Positions 1-14,600 are shown, counted from the first letter of the stretch. The stretch is DNA of 64,000 nucleotides from Arbacia lixula (GCA_963669155.1 OZ022580.1:18995736-19059735); one strand, 5' to 3'. A program made the numbers and translations. Notes: generated from the sequence alone by a model not told the origin.

Positions 1-121
1 GGTAATCACTTACTTGTCTGACAAAGTCTTGAAAATCCATAAAATAATGAAAAACGTTTAGATCCAATTTGTGAACCTAGGAATTATCCTCCTGCTGACA
101 CGTTCAACGAAGAAAAAAAGT

Positions 122-900
122 GTTAAGCAATTTTAAATCTCTTTCTGAGTACGAGGTTGAAAAACTCATTGCCAACCTCAGCAAAAATTCATGACCATTG
201 GACCCATTACACACAAAACTCCTCCTCTAATGTGTCGATGTACTCATTCTTATATTCACATCATTGATCAATCTCTCTCTCTCTCTCTCTCTCGACCGGT
301 CACTTTCCAATGCAATGGGAAAATGCTCTTATCACTCCGTTATTGAAAGAAACCGGTTCTTAATTGATGCAGTCTTTAAGGAAACTTACGACCTGTAAGC
401 AATCTGAAATACATATCAAAGTTGGTGGAGGATGCAGCTATCCAACAGGTTATGGAACATCTTAGACGCAACTCTCCTCGGCCATGTACTCAATGTGGAG
501 ACAATTCTACAGCACTGATCCTGCACTGCTGAAACTGCTTCGCAAGGGTCACGATTGGGTCCCATGTTATTTACAATGCACACTAGCGATCTCATTTCAA
601 ATGTTCAAACATGCTTTCCTGAGATCTCATGTCACTGCTATGATGATGACACACAGCTTTATGTATCTTTCAGTCTCACTGAGCATTCTCAAGAATAAGC
701 AATATTATTAGTAGAAACGTGTATTGACTATGTAAGTACGTGGATGGATGCTAGAGAATAGGCTTATACTAAATGATAGTAAAACTCGTGAAGTTGACGT
801 CCAGTTCTTCTCTTCCGCATTGCCATTTTTGTCCATCTGAGATAGATAAAAGTTAATTCTATACGTTTGGAGACAAATCAAAGCAACCTAGCTGGCATAG
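122..900 (+). pseudogene. Decayed, internally deleted LINE reverse transcriptase inside each monomer
   Basis: Conceptual reading needs several frames. One frame gives EVEKLIANLSKNS, a stop, then PLDP and CVDVL, matching the pre-RT region of CR1/L2-type LINEs. The next gives FPMQWENALITPLLKETG. A further segment reads KLVEDAAIQQVMEHLRRNS, then MWRQFYSTDPALLKLL, equivalent to the usual SAYR-FHSTETALL block. Immediately after, at 540, the frame changes to SQGSRLGPMLFTMHTSDL and continues to the catalytic box at 639-653, which reads Y-D-D-D-T instead of Y-A-D-D-T. The stretch that should hold the first catalytic aspartate (the DLS-AFDT motif) is absent, so a deletion joins the two parts. Stops and frameshifts rule out an active enzyme. 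All 28 copies share these defects, so the LINE was dead before the array expanded. Clade assignment (CR1/L2-like) comes from motif memory only. Confidence 0.82.
272..293 (+). repeat. CT microsatellite inside the monomer
   Basis: An uninterrupted CT run of variable length sits at the same place in every monomer, with visibly longer runs in the copies near 1461-1489, 8585-8613 and 32308-32334. In the LINE reading frame it encodes alternating Leu-Ser, exactly where related RTs carry a short Leu-Ser-Leu-Ser motif before the FP.W block. It probably arose by slippage of those codons. Confidence 0.9.
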
Positions 901-1189
901 CTGCTCAACTTAGCTGTAACGCTTCGTCTGATGACGACTTGCGAATGATTTGCTGCATATATACCGCGACGCGCGCGGGATGCTAAGTAGAGGCGCTTTA
1001 AGGAGACACTTATTGCTAAAATATACCGTGTAAGGGAGACGTACCGGCAAATATATGTATATCTTACTGTGCAGGAGTACGATAAAAAAAGTAGCTGCTC
1101 AGTGTTGTCTAGTCCATGTTGAACATGTCAAATAAGCATCCTTCGATACCATGTACTATTGATAGACATAAATTCGTCAATGTGCCCTA

Positions 1190-1456
1190 GGTAATCACTT
1201 ACTTGTCTGACAAAGTCTTGAAAATCCATAAAATAATAAAAAACGTTTAGATCCAATTTGTGAACCTAGGAATTATCCTCCTGCTGACACGTTCAACGAA
1301 GAAAAAAGTGTTAAGCAATTTTAAATCTCTTTCTGAGTACGAGGTTGAAAAACTCATTGCCAACCTCAGCAAAAATTCATGACCATTGGACCCAATACAC
1401 ACAAAACTCCTCCTCTAATGTGTCAATGTACTCATTCATATATTCACATCATTGAT

Positions 1457-1490
<34 letters not shown>

Positions 1491-4400
1491 ACCGGTCACT
1501 TTCCAATGCAATGGGAAAATGCTCTTATCACTCCGTTATTGAAAGAAACCGGTTCTTAATTGATGCAGTCTTTAAGGAAACTTACGACCTGTAAGCAATC
1601 TGAAATACATATCAAAGTTGGTGGAGGATGCAGCTATCCAACAGGTTATGGAACATCTTAGACGCAACTCTCCTCGGCCATGTACTCAATGTGGAGACAA
1701 TTCTACAGCACTGATCCTGCACTGCTGAAACTGCTTCGCAAGGGTCACGATTGGGTCCCATGTTATTTACAATGCACACTAGCGATCTCATTTCAAATGT
1801 TCAAACATGCTTTCCTGAGATCTCATGTCACTGCTATGATGATGACACACAGCTTTATGTATCTTTCAGTCTCACTGAGTATTCTCAAGAATAAGCCGTA
1901 TTATTAGTAGAAACGTGTATTGACTATGTAACTACGTGGATGGATGCTAGACAATAGGCTTATACTAAATGATAGTAAAACTCGTGAAGTTGACGTCCAG
2001 TTCTTCTCTTCCGCATTGCCATTTTTGTCCATCTGAGATAGATAAAAGTTAATTCTATACGTTTGAAGACAAATCAAAGCAACCTAGCTGGCATAGCTGC
2101 TCAACTTAGCTGTAACGCTTCGTCTGATGACGACTTGCGAATGATTTGCTGCATATATACCGCGACGCGCGCGGGATGCTAAGTAGAGGCGCTTTAAGGA
2201 GACACTTATTGCTAAAATATACCGTGTAAGGGAGACGTACCGGCAAATATATGTATATCTTACTGTGCAGGAGTACGATAAAAAAAGTAGCTGCTCAGTG
2301 TTGTCTAGTCCATGTTGAACATGTCAAATAAGCATCCTTCGATACCATGTACTATTGATAGACATAAATTCGTCAATGTGCCCTAGGTAATCACTTACTT
2401 GTCTGACAAAGTCTTGAAAATCCATAAAATAATGAAAAACGTTTAGATCCAATTTGTGAACCTAGGAATTATCCTCCTGCTGACACGTTCAACGAAGAAA
2501 AAAAGTGTTAAGCAATTTTAAATCTCTTTCTGAGTACGAGGTTGAAAAACTCATTGCCAACCTCAGCAAAAATTCATGACCATTGGACCCAATACACACA
2601 AAACTCCTCCTCTAATGTGTCGATGTACTCATTCTTATATTCACATCATTGATCAATCTCTCTCTCTCTCTCTCTCGACCGGTCACTTTCCAATGCAATG
2701 GGAAAATGCTCTTATCACTCCGTTATTGAAAGAAACCGGTTCTTAATGCAGTCTTTAAGGAAACTTTCGACCTGTAAGCAATCTGAAATAGATATCAAAG
2801 TTGGTGGAGGATGCAGCTATCCAACAGGTTATGGAACATCTTAGACGCAACTCTCCTCGGCCATGTACTCAATGTGGAGACAATTCTACAGCACTGATCC
2901 TGCACTGCTGAAACTGCTTCGCAAGGGTCACGATTGGGTCCCATGTTATTTACAATGCACACTAGCGATCTCATTTCAAATGTTCAAACATGCTTTCCTG
3001 AGAGCTCATGTCACTGCTATGATGATGACACACAGCTTCATGTATCTTTCAGTCTCACTGAGCATTCTCAAGAATAAGCCGTATTATTAGTAGAAACGTG
3101 TATTGACTATGTAAGTACGTGGATGGATGCTAGACAATAGGCTTATACTAAATGATAGTAAAACTCGTGAAGTTGACGTCCAGTTCTTCTCTTCCGCATT
3201 GCCATTTTCGTCCATCTGAGATAGATAAAAGTTAATTCTATACGTTTGGAGACAAATCAAAGCAACCTAGCTGGCATAGCTGCTCAACTTAGCTGTAACG
3301 CTTCGTCTGATGACGACTTGCGAATGATTTGCTGCATATATACCGCGACGCGCGCGGGATGCTAAGTAGAGGCGCTTTAAGGAGACACTTATTGCTAAAA
3401 TATACTGTGTAAGGGAGACGTACCGGCAAATATATGTATATCTTACTGTGCAGGAGTACGATAAAAAAAATAGCTGCTCAGTGTTGTCTAGTCCATGTTG
3501 AACATGTCAAATAAGCATCCTTCGATACCATGTACTATTGATAGACATAAATTCGTCAATATGCCCTAGGTAATCACTTACTTGTCTGACAAAGTCTTGA
3601 AAATCCATAAAATAATGAAAAACGTTTAGATCCAATTTGTGAACCTAGGAATTATCCTCCTGCTGACACGTTCAACGAAGAAAAAAAGTGTTAAGCAATT
3701 TTAAATCTCTTTCTGAGTACGAGGTTGAAAAACTCATTGCCAACCTCAGCAAAAATTCATGACCATTGGACCCATTACACACAAAACTCCTCCTCTAATG
3801 TGTCGATGTACTCATTCTTATATTCACATCATTGATCAATCTCTCTCTCTCTCTCTCTCTCGACCGGTCACTTTCCAATGCAATGGGAAAATGCTCTTAT
3901 CACTCCGTTATTGAAAGAAACCGGTTCTTAATTGATGCAGTCTTTAAGGAAACTTACGACCTGTAAGCAATCTGAAATACATATCAAAGTTGGTGGAGGA
4001 TGCAGCTATCCAACAGGTTATGGAACATCTTAGACGCAACTCTCCTCGGCCATGTACTCAATGTGGAGACAATTCTACAGCACTGATCCTGCACTGCTGA
4101 AACTGCTTCGCAAGGGTCACGATTGGGTCCCATGTTATTTACAATGCACACTAGCGATCTCATTTCAAATGTTCAAACATGCTTTCCTGAGATCTCATGT
4201 CACTGCTATGATGATGACACACAGCTTTATGTATCTTTCAGTCTCACTGAGCATTCTCAAGAATAAGCAATATTATTAGTAGAAACGTGTATTGACTATG
4301 TAAGTACGTGGATGGATGCTAGAGAATAGGCTTATACTAAATGATAGTAAAACTCGTGAAGTTGACGTCCAGTTCTTCTCTTCCGCATTGCCATTTTTGT

Positions 4401-7400
4401 CCATCTGAGATAGATAAAAGTTAATTCTATACGTTTGGAGACAAATCAAAGCAACCTAGCTGGCATAGCTGCTCAACTTAGCTGTAACGCTTCGTCTGAT
4501 GACGACTTGCGAATGATTTGCTGCATATATACCGCGACGCGCGCGGGATGCTAAGTAGAGGCGCTTTAAGGAGACACTTATTGCTAAAATATACCGTGTA
4601 AGGGAGACGTACCGGCAAATATATGTATATCTTACTGTGCAGGAGTACGATAAAAAAAGTAGCTGCTCAGTGTTGTCTAGTCCATGTTGAACATGTCAAA
4701 TAAGCATCCTTCGATACCATGTACTATTGATAGACATAAATTCGTCAATGTGCCCTAGGTAATCACTTACTTGTCTGACAAAGTCTTGAAAATCCATAAA
4801 ATAATAAAAAACGTTTAGATCCAATTTGTGAACCTAGGAATTATCCTCCTGCTGACACGTTCAACGAAGAAAAAAAGTGTTAAGCAATTTTAAATCTCTT
4901 TCTGAGTACGAGGTTGAAAAACACATTGCCAACCTCAGCAAAAATTCATGACCATTGGACCCAATACACACAAAATTCCTCCTCTAATGTGTCGATGTAC
5001 TCATTCTTATATTCACATCATTGATCAATCTCTCTCTCTCTCTCTCTCGACCGGTCACTTTCCAATGCAATGGGAAAATGCTCTTATCACTCCGTTATTG
5101 AAAGAAACCGGTTCTTAATGCAGTCTTTAAGGAAACTTACGACCTGTAAGCAATCTGAAATAGATATCAAAGTTGGTGGAGGATGCAGCTATCCAACAGG
5201 TTATGGAACATCTTAGACGCAACTCTCCTCGGCCATGTACTCAATGTGGAGACAATTCTACAGCACTGATCCTGCACTGCTGAAACTGCTTCGCAAGGGT
5301 CACGATTGGGTCCCATGTTATTTACAATGCACACTAGCGATCTCATTTCAAATGTTCAAACATGCTTTCCTGAGAGCTCATGTCACTGCTATGATGATGA
5401 CACACAGCTTCATGTATCTTTCAGTCTCACTGAGCATTCTCAAGAATAAGCCGTATTATTAGTAGAAACGTGTATTGACTATGTAAGTACGTGGATGGAT
5501 GCTAGACAATAGGCTTATACTAAATGATAGTAAAACTCGTGAAGTTGACGTCCAGTTCTTCTCTTCCGCATTGCCATTTTCGTCCATCTGAGATAGATAA
5601 AAGTTAATTCTATACGTTTGGAGACAAATCAAAGCAACCTAGCTGGCATAGCTGCTCAACTTAGCTGTAACGCTTCGTCTGATGACGACTTGCGAATGAT
5701 TTGCTGCATATATACCGCGACGCGCGCGGGATGCTAAGTAGAGGCGCTTTAAGGAGACACTTATTGCTAAAATATACCGTGTAAGGGAGACGTACCGGCA
5801 AATATATGTATATCTTACTGTGCAGGAGTACGATAAAAAAAAATAGCTGCTCAGTGTTGTCTAGTCCATGTTGAACATGTCAAATAAGCATCCTTCGATA
5901 CCATGTACTATTGATAGACATAAATTCGTCAATATGCCCTAGGTAATCACTTACTTGTCTGACAAAGTCTTGAAAATCCATAAAATAATGAAAAACGTTT
6001 AGATCCAATTTGTGAACCTAGGAATTATCCTCCTGCTGACACGTTCAACGAAGAAAAAAAGTGTTAAGCAATTTTAAATCTCTTTCTGAGTACGAGGTTG
6101 AAAAACTCATTGCCAACCTCAGCAAAAATTCATGACCATTGGACCCATTACACACAAAACTCCTCCTCTAATGTGTCGATGTACTCATTCTTATATTCAC
6201 ATCATTGATCAATCTCTCTCTCTCTCTCTCTCTCGACCGGTCACTTTCCAATGCAATGGGAAAATGCTCTTATCACTCCGTTATTGAAAGAAACCGGTTC
6301 TTAATTGATGCAGTCTTTAAGGAAACTTACGACCTGTAAGCAATCTGAAATACATATCAAAGTTGGTGGAGGATGCAGCTATCCAACAGGTTATGGAACA
6401 TCTTAGACGCAACTCTCCTCGGCCATGTACTCAATGTGGAGACAATTCTACAGCACTGATCCTGCACTGCTGAAACTGCTTCGCAAGGGTCACGATTGGG
6501 TCCCATGTTATTTACAATGCACACTAGCGATCTCATTTCAAATGTTCAAACATGCTTTCCTGAGATCTCATGTCACTGCTATGATGATGACACACAGCTT
6601 TATGTATCTTTCAGTCTCACTGAGCATTCTCAAGAATAAGCCGTATTATTAGTAGAAACGTGTATTGACTATGTAAGTACGTGGATGGATGCTAGAGAAT
6701 AGGCTTATACTAAATGATAGTAAAACTCGTGAAGTTGACGTCCAGTTCTTCTCTTCCGCATTGCCATTTTTGTCCATCTGAGATAGATAAAAGTTAATTC
6801 TATACGTTTGGAGACAAATCAAAGCAACCTAGCTGGCATAGCTGCTCAACTTAGCTGTAACGCTTCGTCTGATGACGACTTGCGAATGATTTGCTGCATA
6901 TATACCGCGACGCGCGCGGGATGCTAAGTAGAGGCGCTTTAAGGAGACACTTATTGCTAAAATATACCGTGTAAGGGAGACGTACCGGCAAATATATGTA
7001 TATCTTACTGTGCAGGAGTACGATAAAAAAAGTAGCTGCTCAGTGTTGTCTAGTCCATGTTGAACATGTCAAATAAGCATCCTTCGATACCATGTACTAT
7101 TGATAGACATAAATTCGTCAATGTGCCCTAGGTAATCACTTACTTGTCTGACAAAGTCTTGAAAATCCATAAAATAATAAAAAACGTTTAGATCCAATTT
7201 GTGAACCTAGGAATTATCCTCCTGCTGACACGTTCAACGAAGAAAAAAAGTGTTAAGCAATTTTAAATCTCTTTCTGAGTACGAGGTTGAAAAACTCATT
7301 GCCAACCTCAGCAAAAATTCATGACCATTGGACCCAATACACACAAAATTCCTCCTCTAATGTGTCGATGTACTCATTCTTATATTCACATCATTGATCA

Positions 7401-8313
7401 ATCTCTCTCTCTCTCTCTCTCGACCGGTCACTTTCCAATGCAATGGGAAAATGCTCTTATCACTCCGTTATTGAAAGAAACCGGTTCTTGATGCAGTCTT
7501 TAAGGAAACTTACGACCTGTAAGCAATCTGAAATAGATATCAAAGTTGGTGGAGGATGCAGCTATCCAACAGGTTATGGAACATCTTAGACGCAACTCTC
7601 CTCGGCCATGTACTCAATGTGGAGACAATTCTACAGCACTGATCCTGCACTGCTGAAACTGCTTCGCAAGGGTCACGATTGGGTCCCATGTTATTTACAA
7701 TGCACACTAGCGATCTCATTTCAAATGTTCAAACATGCTTTCCTGAGAGCTCATGTCACTGCTATGATGATGACACACAGCTTCATGTATCTTTCAGTCT
7801 CACTGAGCATTCTCAAGAATAAGCCGTATTATTAGTAGAAACGTGTATTGACTATTTAACTACGGGGATGGATGCTAGACAATAGGCTTATACTAAATGA
7901 TAGTAAAACTCGTGAAGTTGACGTCCAGTTCTTCTCTTCCGCATTGCCATTTTCGTCCATCTGAGATAGATAAAAGTTAATTCTATACGTTTGGAGACAA
8001 ATCAAAGCAACCTAGCTGGCATAGCTGCTCAACTTAGCTGTAACGCTTCGTCTGATGACGACTTGCGAATGATTTGCTGCATATATACCGCGACGCGCGC
8101 GGGATGCTAAGTAGAGGCGCTTTAAGGAGACACTTATTGCTAAAATATACCGTGTAAGGGAGACGTATCGGCAAATATATGTATATCTTACTGTGCAGGA
8201 GTACGATAAAAAAAATAGCTGCTCAGTGTTGTCTAGTCCATGTTGAACATGTCAAATAAGCATCCTTCGATACCATGTACTATTGATAGACATGAATTCG
8301 TCAATATGCCCTA
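1190..8313 (+). repeat. Higher-order repeat block, six monomers, first copy
   Basis: Six consecutive monomers (starts 1190, 2386, 3569, 4758, 5942, 7131) form a block that recurs with an exact offset of 7124 bp. The first has the long CT run and ATTGATGCAG; the third has CAATATTATTAG where most have CCGTATTATTAG; the second, fourth and sixth carry GAGCTC rather than AGATCT. Each of these diagnostic variants reappears 7124 bp downstream. A few substitutions separate the blocks, for example AATAATAAAAAACG here against AATAATGAAAAACG in the first monomer of the next block. Confidence 0.93.
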
Positions 8314-8580
8314 GGTAATCACTTACTTGTCTGACAAAGTCTTGAAAATCCATAAAATAATGAAAAACGTTTAGATCCAATTTGTGAACCTAGGAATTAT
8401 CCTCCTGCTGACACGTTCAACGAAGAAAAAAGTGTTAAGCAATTTTAAATCTCTTTCTGAGTACGAGGTTGAAAAACTCATTGCCAACCTCAGCAAAAAT
8501 TCATGACCATTGGACCCAATACACACAAAACTCCTCCTCTAATGTGTCAATGTACTCATTCATATATTCACATCATTGAT

Positions 8581-8614
<34 letters not shown>

Positions 8615-11600
8615 ACCGGTCACTTTCCAATGCAATGGGAAAATGCTCTTATCACTCCGTTATTGAAAGAAACCGGTTCTTAATTGATGCAGTCTTTAAG
8701 GAAACTTACGACCTGTAAGCAATCTGAAATACATATCAAAGTTGGTGGAGGATGCAGCTATCCAACAGGTTATGGAACATCTTAGACGCAACTCTCCTCG
8801 GCCATGTACTCAATGTGGAGACAATTCTACAGCACTGATCCTGCACTGCTGAAACTGCTTCGCAAGGGTCACGATTGGGTCCCATGTTATTTACAATGCA
8901 CACTAGCGATCTCATTTCAAATGTTCAAACATGCTTTCCTGAGATCTCATGTCACTGCTATGATGATGACACACAGCTTTATGTATCTTTCAGTCTCACT
9001 GAGTATTCTCAAGAATAAGCCGTATTATTAGTAGAAACGTGTATTGACTATGTAACTACGTGGATGGATGCTAGACAATAGGCTTATACTAAATGATAGT
9101 AAAACTCGTGAAGTTGACGTCCAGTTCTTCTCTTCCGCATTGCCATTTTTGTCCATCTGAGATAGATAAAAGTTAATTCTATACGTTTGAAGACAAATCA
9201 AAGCAACCTAGCTGGCATAGCTGCTCAACTTAGCTGTAACGCTTCGTCTGATGACGACTTGCGAATGATTTGCTGCATATATACCGCGACGCGCGCGGGA
9301 TGCTAAGTAGAGGCGCTTTAAGGAGACACTTATTGCTAAAATATACCGTGTAAGGGAGACGTACCGGCAAATATATGTATATCTTACTGTGCAGGAGTAC
9401 GATAAAAAAAGTAGCTGCTCAGTGTTGTCTAGTCCATGTTGAACATGTCAAATAAGCATCCTTCGATACCATGTACTATTGATAGACATAAATTCGTCAA
9501 TGTGCCCTAGGTAATCACTTACTTGTCTGACAAAGTCTTGAAAATCCATAAAATAATGAAAAACGTTTAGATCCAATTTGTGAACCTAGGAATTATCCTC
9601 CTGCTGACACGTTCAACGAAGAAAAAAAGTGTTAAGCAATTTTAAATCTCTTTCTGAGTACGAGGTTGAAAAACTCATTGCCAACCTCAGCAAAAATTCA
9701 TGACCATTGGACCCAATACACACAAAATTCCTCCTCTAATGTGTCGATGTACTCATTCTTATATTCACATCATTGATCAATCTCTCTCTCTCTCTCTCTC
9801 GACCGGTCACTTTCCAATGCAATGGGAAAATGCTCTTATCACTCCGTTATTGAAAGAAACCGGTTCTTAATGCAGTCTTTAAGGAAACTTACGACCTGTA
9901 AGCAATCTGAAATAGATATCAAAGTTGGTGGAGGATGCAGCTATCCAACAGGTTATGGAACATCTTAGACGCAACTCTCCTCGGCCATGTACTCAATGTG
10001 GAGACAATTCTACAGCACTGATCCTGCACTGCTGAAACTGCTTCGCAAGGGTCACGATTGGGTCCCATGTTATTTACAATGCACACTAGCGATCTCATTT
10101 CAAATGTTCAAACATGCTTTCCTGAGAGCTCATGTCACTGCTATGATGATGACACACAGCTTCATGTATCTTTCAGTCTCACTGAGCATTCTCAAGAATA
10201 AGCCGTATTATTAGTAGAAACGTGTATTGACTATGTAAGTACGTGGATGGATGCTAGACAATAGGCTTATACTAAATGATAGTAAAACTCGTGAAGTTGA
10301 CGTCCAGTTCTTCTCTTCCGCATTGCCATTTTCGTCCATCTGAGATAGATAAAAGTTAATTCTATACGTTTGGAGACAAATCAAAGCAACCTAGCTGGCA
10401 TAGCTGCTCAACTTAGCTGTAACGCTTCGTCTGATGACGACTTGCGAATGATTTGCTGCATATATACCGCGACGCGCGCGGGATGCTAAGTAGAGGCGCT
10501 TTAAGGAGACACTTATTGCTAAAATATACTGTGTAAGGGAGACGTACCGGCAAATATATGTATATCTTACTGTGCAGGAGTACGATAAAAAAAATAGCTG
10601 CTCAGTGTTGTCTAGTCCATGTTGAACATGTCAAATAAGCATCCTTCGATACCATGTACTATTGATAGACATAAATTCGTCAATATGCCCTAGGTAATCA
10701 CTTACTTGTCTGACAAAGTCTTGAAAATCCATAAAATAATGAAAAACGTTTAGATCCAATTTGTGAACCTAGGAATTATCCTCCTGCTGACACGTTCAAC
10801 GAAGAAAAAAAGTGTTAAGCAATTTTAAATCTCTTTCTGAGTACGAGGTTGAAAAACTCATTGCCAACCTCAGCAAAAATTCATGACCATTGGACCCATT
10901 ACACACAAAACTCCTCCTCTAATGTGTCGATGTACTCATTCTTATATTCACATCATTGATCAATCTCTCTCTCTCTCTCTCTCTCGACCGGTCACTTTCC
11001 AATGCAATGGGAAAATGCTCTTATCACTCCGTTATTGAAAGAAACCGGTTCTTAATTGATGCAGTCTTTAAGGAAACTTACGACCTGTAAGCAATCTGAA
11101 ATACATATCAAAGTTGGTGGAGGATGCAGCTATCCAACAGGTTATGGAACATCTTAGACGCAACTCTCCTCGGCCATGTACTCAATGTGGAGACAATTCT
11201 ACAGCACTGATCCTGCACTGCTGAAACTGCTTCGCAAGGGTCACGATTGGGTCCCATGTTATTTACAATGCACACTAGCGATCTCATTTCAAATGTTCAA
11301 ACATGCTTTCCTGAGATCTCATGTCACTGCTATGATGATGACACACAGCTTTATGTATCTTTCAGTCTCACTGAGCATTCTCAAGAATAAGCAATATTAT
11401 TAGTAGAAACGTGTATTGACTATGTAAGTACGTGGATGGATGCTAGAGAATAGGCTTATACTAAATGATAGTAAAACTCGTGAAGTTGACGTCCAGTTCT
11501 TCTCTTCCGCATTGCCATTTTTGTCCATCTGAGATAGATAAAAGTTAATTCTATACGTTTGGAGACAAATCAAAGCAACCTAGCTGGCATAGCTGCTCAA

Positions 11601-14600
11601 CTTAGCTGTAACGCTTCGTCTGATGACGACTTGCGAATGATTTGCTGCATATATACCGCGACGCGCGCGGGATGCTAAGTAGAGGCGCTTTAAGGAGACA
11701 CTTATTGCTAAAATATACCGTGTAAGGGAGACGTACCGGCAAATATATGTATATCTTACTGTGCAGGAGTACGATAAAAAAAGTAGCTGCTCAGTGTTGT
11801 CTAGTCCATGTTGAACATGTCAAATAAGCATCCTTCGATACCATGTACTATTGATAGACATAAATTCGTCAATGTGCCCTAGGTAATCACTTACTTGTCT
11901 GACAAAGTCTTGAAAATCCATAAAATAATAAAAAACGTTTAGATCCAATTTGTGAACCTAGGAATTATCCTCCTGCTGACACGTTCAACGAAGAAAAAAA
12001 GTGTTAAGCAATTTTAAATCTCTTTCTGAGTACGAGGTTGAAAAACACATTGCCAACCTCAGCAAAAATTCATGACCATTGGACCCAATACACACAAAAT
12101 TCCTCCTCTAATGTGTCGATGTACTCATTCTTATATTCACATCATTGATCAATCTCTCTCTCTCTCTCTCTCGACCGGTCACTTTCCAATGCAATGGGAA
12201 AATGCTCTTATCACTCCGTTATTGAAAGAAACCGGTTCTTAATGCAGTCTTTAAGGAAACTTACGACCTGTAAGCAATCTGAAATAGATATCAAAGTTGG
12301 TGGAGGATGCAGCTATCCAACAGGTTATGGAACATCTTAGACGCAACTCTCCTCGGCCATGTACTCAATGTGGAGACAATTCTACAGCACTGATCCTGCA
12401 CTGCTGAAACTGCTTCGCAAGGGTCACGATTGGGTCCCATGTTATTTACAATGCACACTAGCGATCTCATTTCAAATGTTCAAACATGCTTTCCTGAGAG
12501 CTCATGTCACTGCTATGATGATGACACACAGCTTCATGTATCTTTCAGTCTCACTGAGCATTCTCAAGAATAAGCCGTATTATTAGTAGAAACGTGTATT
12601 GACTATGTAAGTACGTGGATGGATGCTAGACAATAGGCTTATACTAAATGATAGTAAAACTCGTGAAGTTGACGTCCAGTTCTTCTCTTCCGCATTGCCA
12701 TTTTCGTCCATCTGAGATAGATAAAAGTTAATTCTATACGTTTGGAGACAAATCAAAGCAACCTAGCTGGCATAGCTGCTCAACTTAGCTGTAACGCTTC
12801 GTCTGATGACGACTTGCGAATGATTTGCTGCATATATACCGCGACGCGCGCGGGATGCTAAGTAGAGGCGCTTTAAGGAGACACTTATTGCTAAAATATA
12901 CCGTGTAAGGGAGACGTACCGGCAAATATATGTATATCTTACTGTGCAGGAGTACGATAAAAAAAAATAGCTGCTCAGTGTTGTCTAGTCCATGTTGAAC
13001 ATGTCAAATAAGCATCCTTCGATACCATGTACTATTGATAGACATAAATTCGTCAATATGCCCTAGGTAATCACTTACTTGTCTGACAAAGTCTTGAAAA
13101 TCCATAAAATAATGAAAAACGTTTAGATCCAATTTGTGAACCTAGGAATTATCCTCCTGCTGACACGTTCAACGAAGAAAAAAAGTGTTAAGCAATTTTA
13201 AATCTCTTTCTGAGTACGAGGTTGAAAAACTCATTGCCAACCTCAGCAAAAATTCATGACCATTGGACCCATTACACACAAAACTCCTCCTCTAATGTGT
13301 CGATGTACTCATTCTTATATTCACATCATTGATCAATCTCTCTCTCTCTCTCTCTCTCGACCGGTCACTTTCCAATGCAATGGGAAAATGCTCTTATCAC
13401 TCCGTTATTGAAAGAAACCGGTTCTTAATTGATGCAGTCTTTAAGGAAACTTACGACCTGTAAGCAATCTGAAATACATATCAAAGTTGGTGGAGGATGC
13501 AGCTATCCAACAGGTTATGGAACATCTTAGACGCAACTCTCCTCGGCCATGTACTCAATGTGGAGACAATTCTACAGCACTGATCCTGCACTGCTGAAAC
13601 TGCTTCGCAAGGGTCACGATTGGGTCCCATGTTATTTACAATGCACACTAGCGATCTCATTTCAAATGTTCAAACATGCTTTCCTGAGATCTCATGTCAC
13701 TGCTATGATGATGACACACAGCTTTATGTATCTTTCAGTCTCACTGAGCATTCTCAAGAATAAGCCGTATTATTAGTAGAAACGTGTATTGACTATGTAA
13801 GTACGTGGATGGATGCTAGAGAATAGGCTTATACTAAATGATAGTAAAACTCGTGAAGTTGACGTCCAGTTCTTCTCTTCCGCATTGCCATTTTTGTCCA
13901 TCTGAGATAGATAAAAGTTAATTCTATACGTTTGGAGACAAATCAAAGCAACCTAGCTGGCATAGCTGCTCAACTTAGCTGTAACGCTTCGTCTGATGAC
14001 GACTTGCGAATGATTTGCTGCATATATACCGCGACGCGCGCGGGATGCTAAGTAGAGGCGCTTTAAGGAGACACTTATTGCTAAAATATACCGTGTAAGG
14101 GAGACGTACCGGCAAATATATGTATATCTTACTGTGCAGGAGTACGATAAAAAAAGTAGCTGCTCAGTGTTGTCTAGTCCATGTTGAACATGTCAAATAA
14201 GCATCCTTCGATACCATGTACTATTGATAGACATAAATTCGTCAATGTGCCCTAGGTAATCACTTACTTGTCTGACAAAGTCTTGAAAATCCATAAAATA
14301 ATAAAAAACGTTTAGATCCAATTTGTGAACCTAGGAATTATCCTCCTGCTGACACGTTCAACGAAGAAAAAAAGTGTTAAGCAATTTTAAATCTCTTTCT
14401 GAGTACGAGGTTGAAAAACTCATTGCCAACCTCAGCAAAAATTCATGACCATTGGACCCAATACACACAAAATTCCTCCTCTAATGTGTCGATGTACTCA
14501 TTCTTATATTCACATCATTGATCAATCTCTCTCTCTCTCTCTCTCGACCGGTCACTTTCCAATGCAATGGGAAAATGCTCTTATCACTCCGTTATTGAAA

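Larger units (their letters stand above)
1..1189 (+). repeat. Representative satellite monomer (internal anatomy)
   Basis: Reading this copy left to right: about 1-120 is non-coding; about 122-270 reads as the pre-RT part of a LINE; 272-293 is a CT microsatellite; 304-363 resembles the FP.W..A.ITPLLK motif that precedes RT; about 414-480 and 484-540 read in two different frames as the linker and the YRQF-STD-ALLKL segment; 540-698 carries the QGS-LGP and YDDD boxes; about 740-900 resembles the thumb region with NDSKT. From about 927 to 1189 the DNA is non-coding and CpG-rich in the middle (GCGACGCGCGCGG, near 966-978). A diverged copy of that last segment occurs alone at 56822-57041, so the monomer joins a LINE fragment to an independent repeat. 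Confidence 0.85.

Noticed and set aside
484-711. Repeated 75-codon frame as a real gene family
   Set aside because: Most of the frame is out of register with the decayed RT it overlaps, it has no start context or domain, and its conservation follows from recent array expansion.
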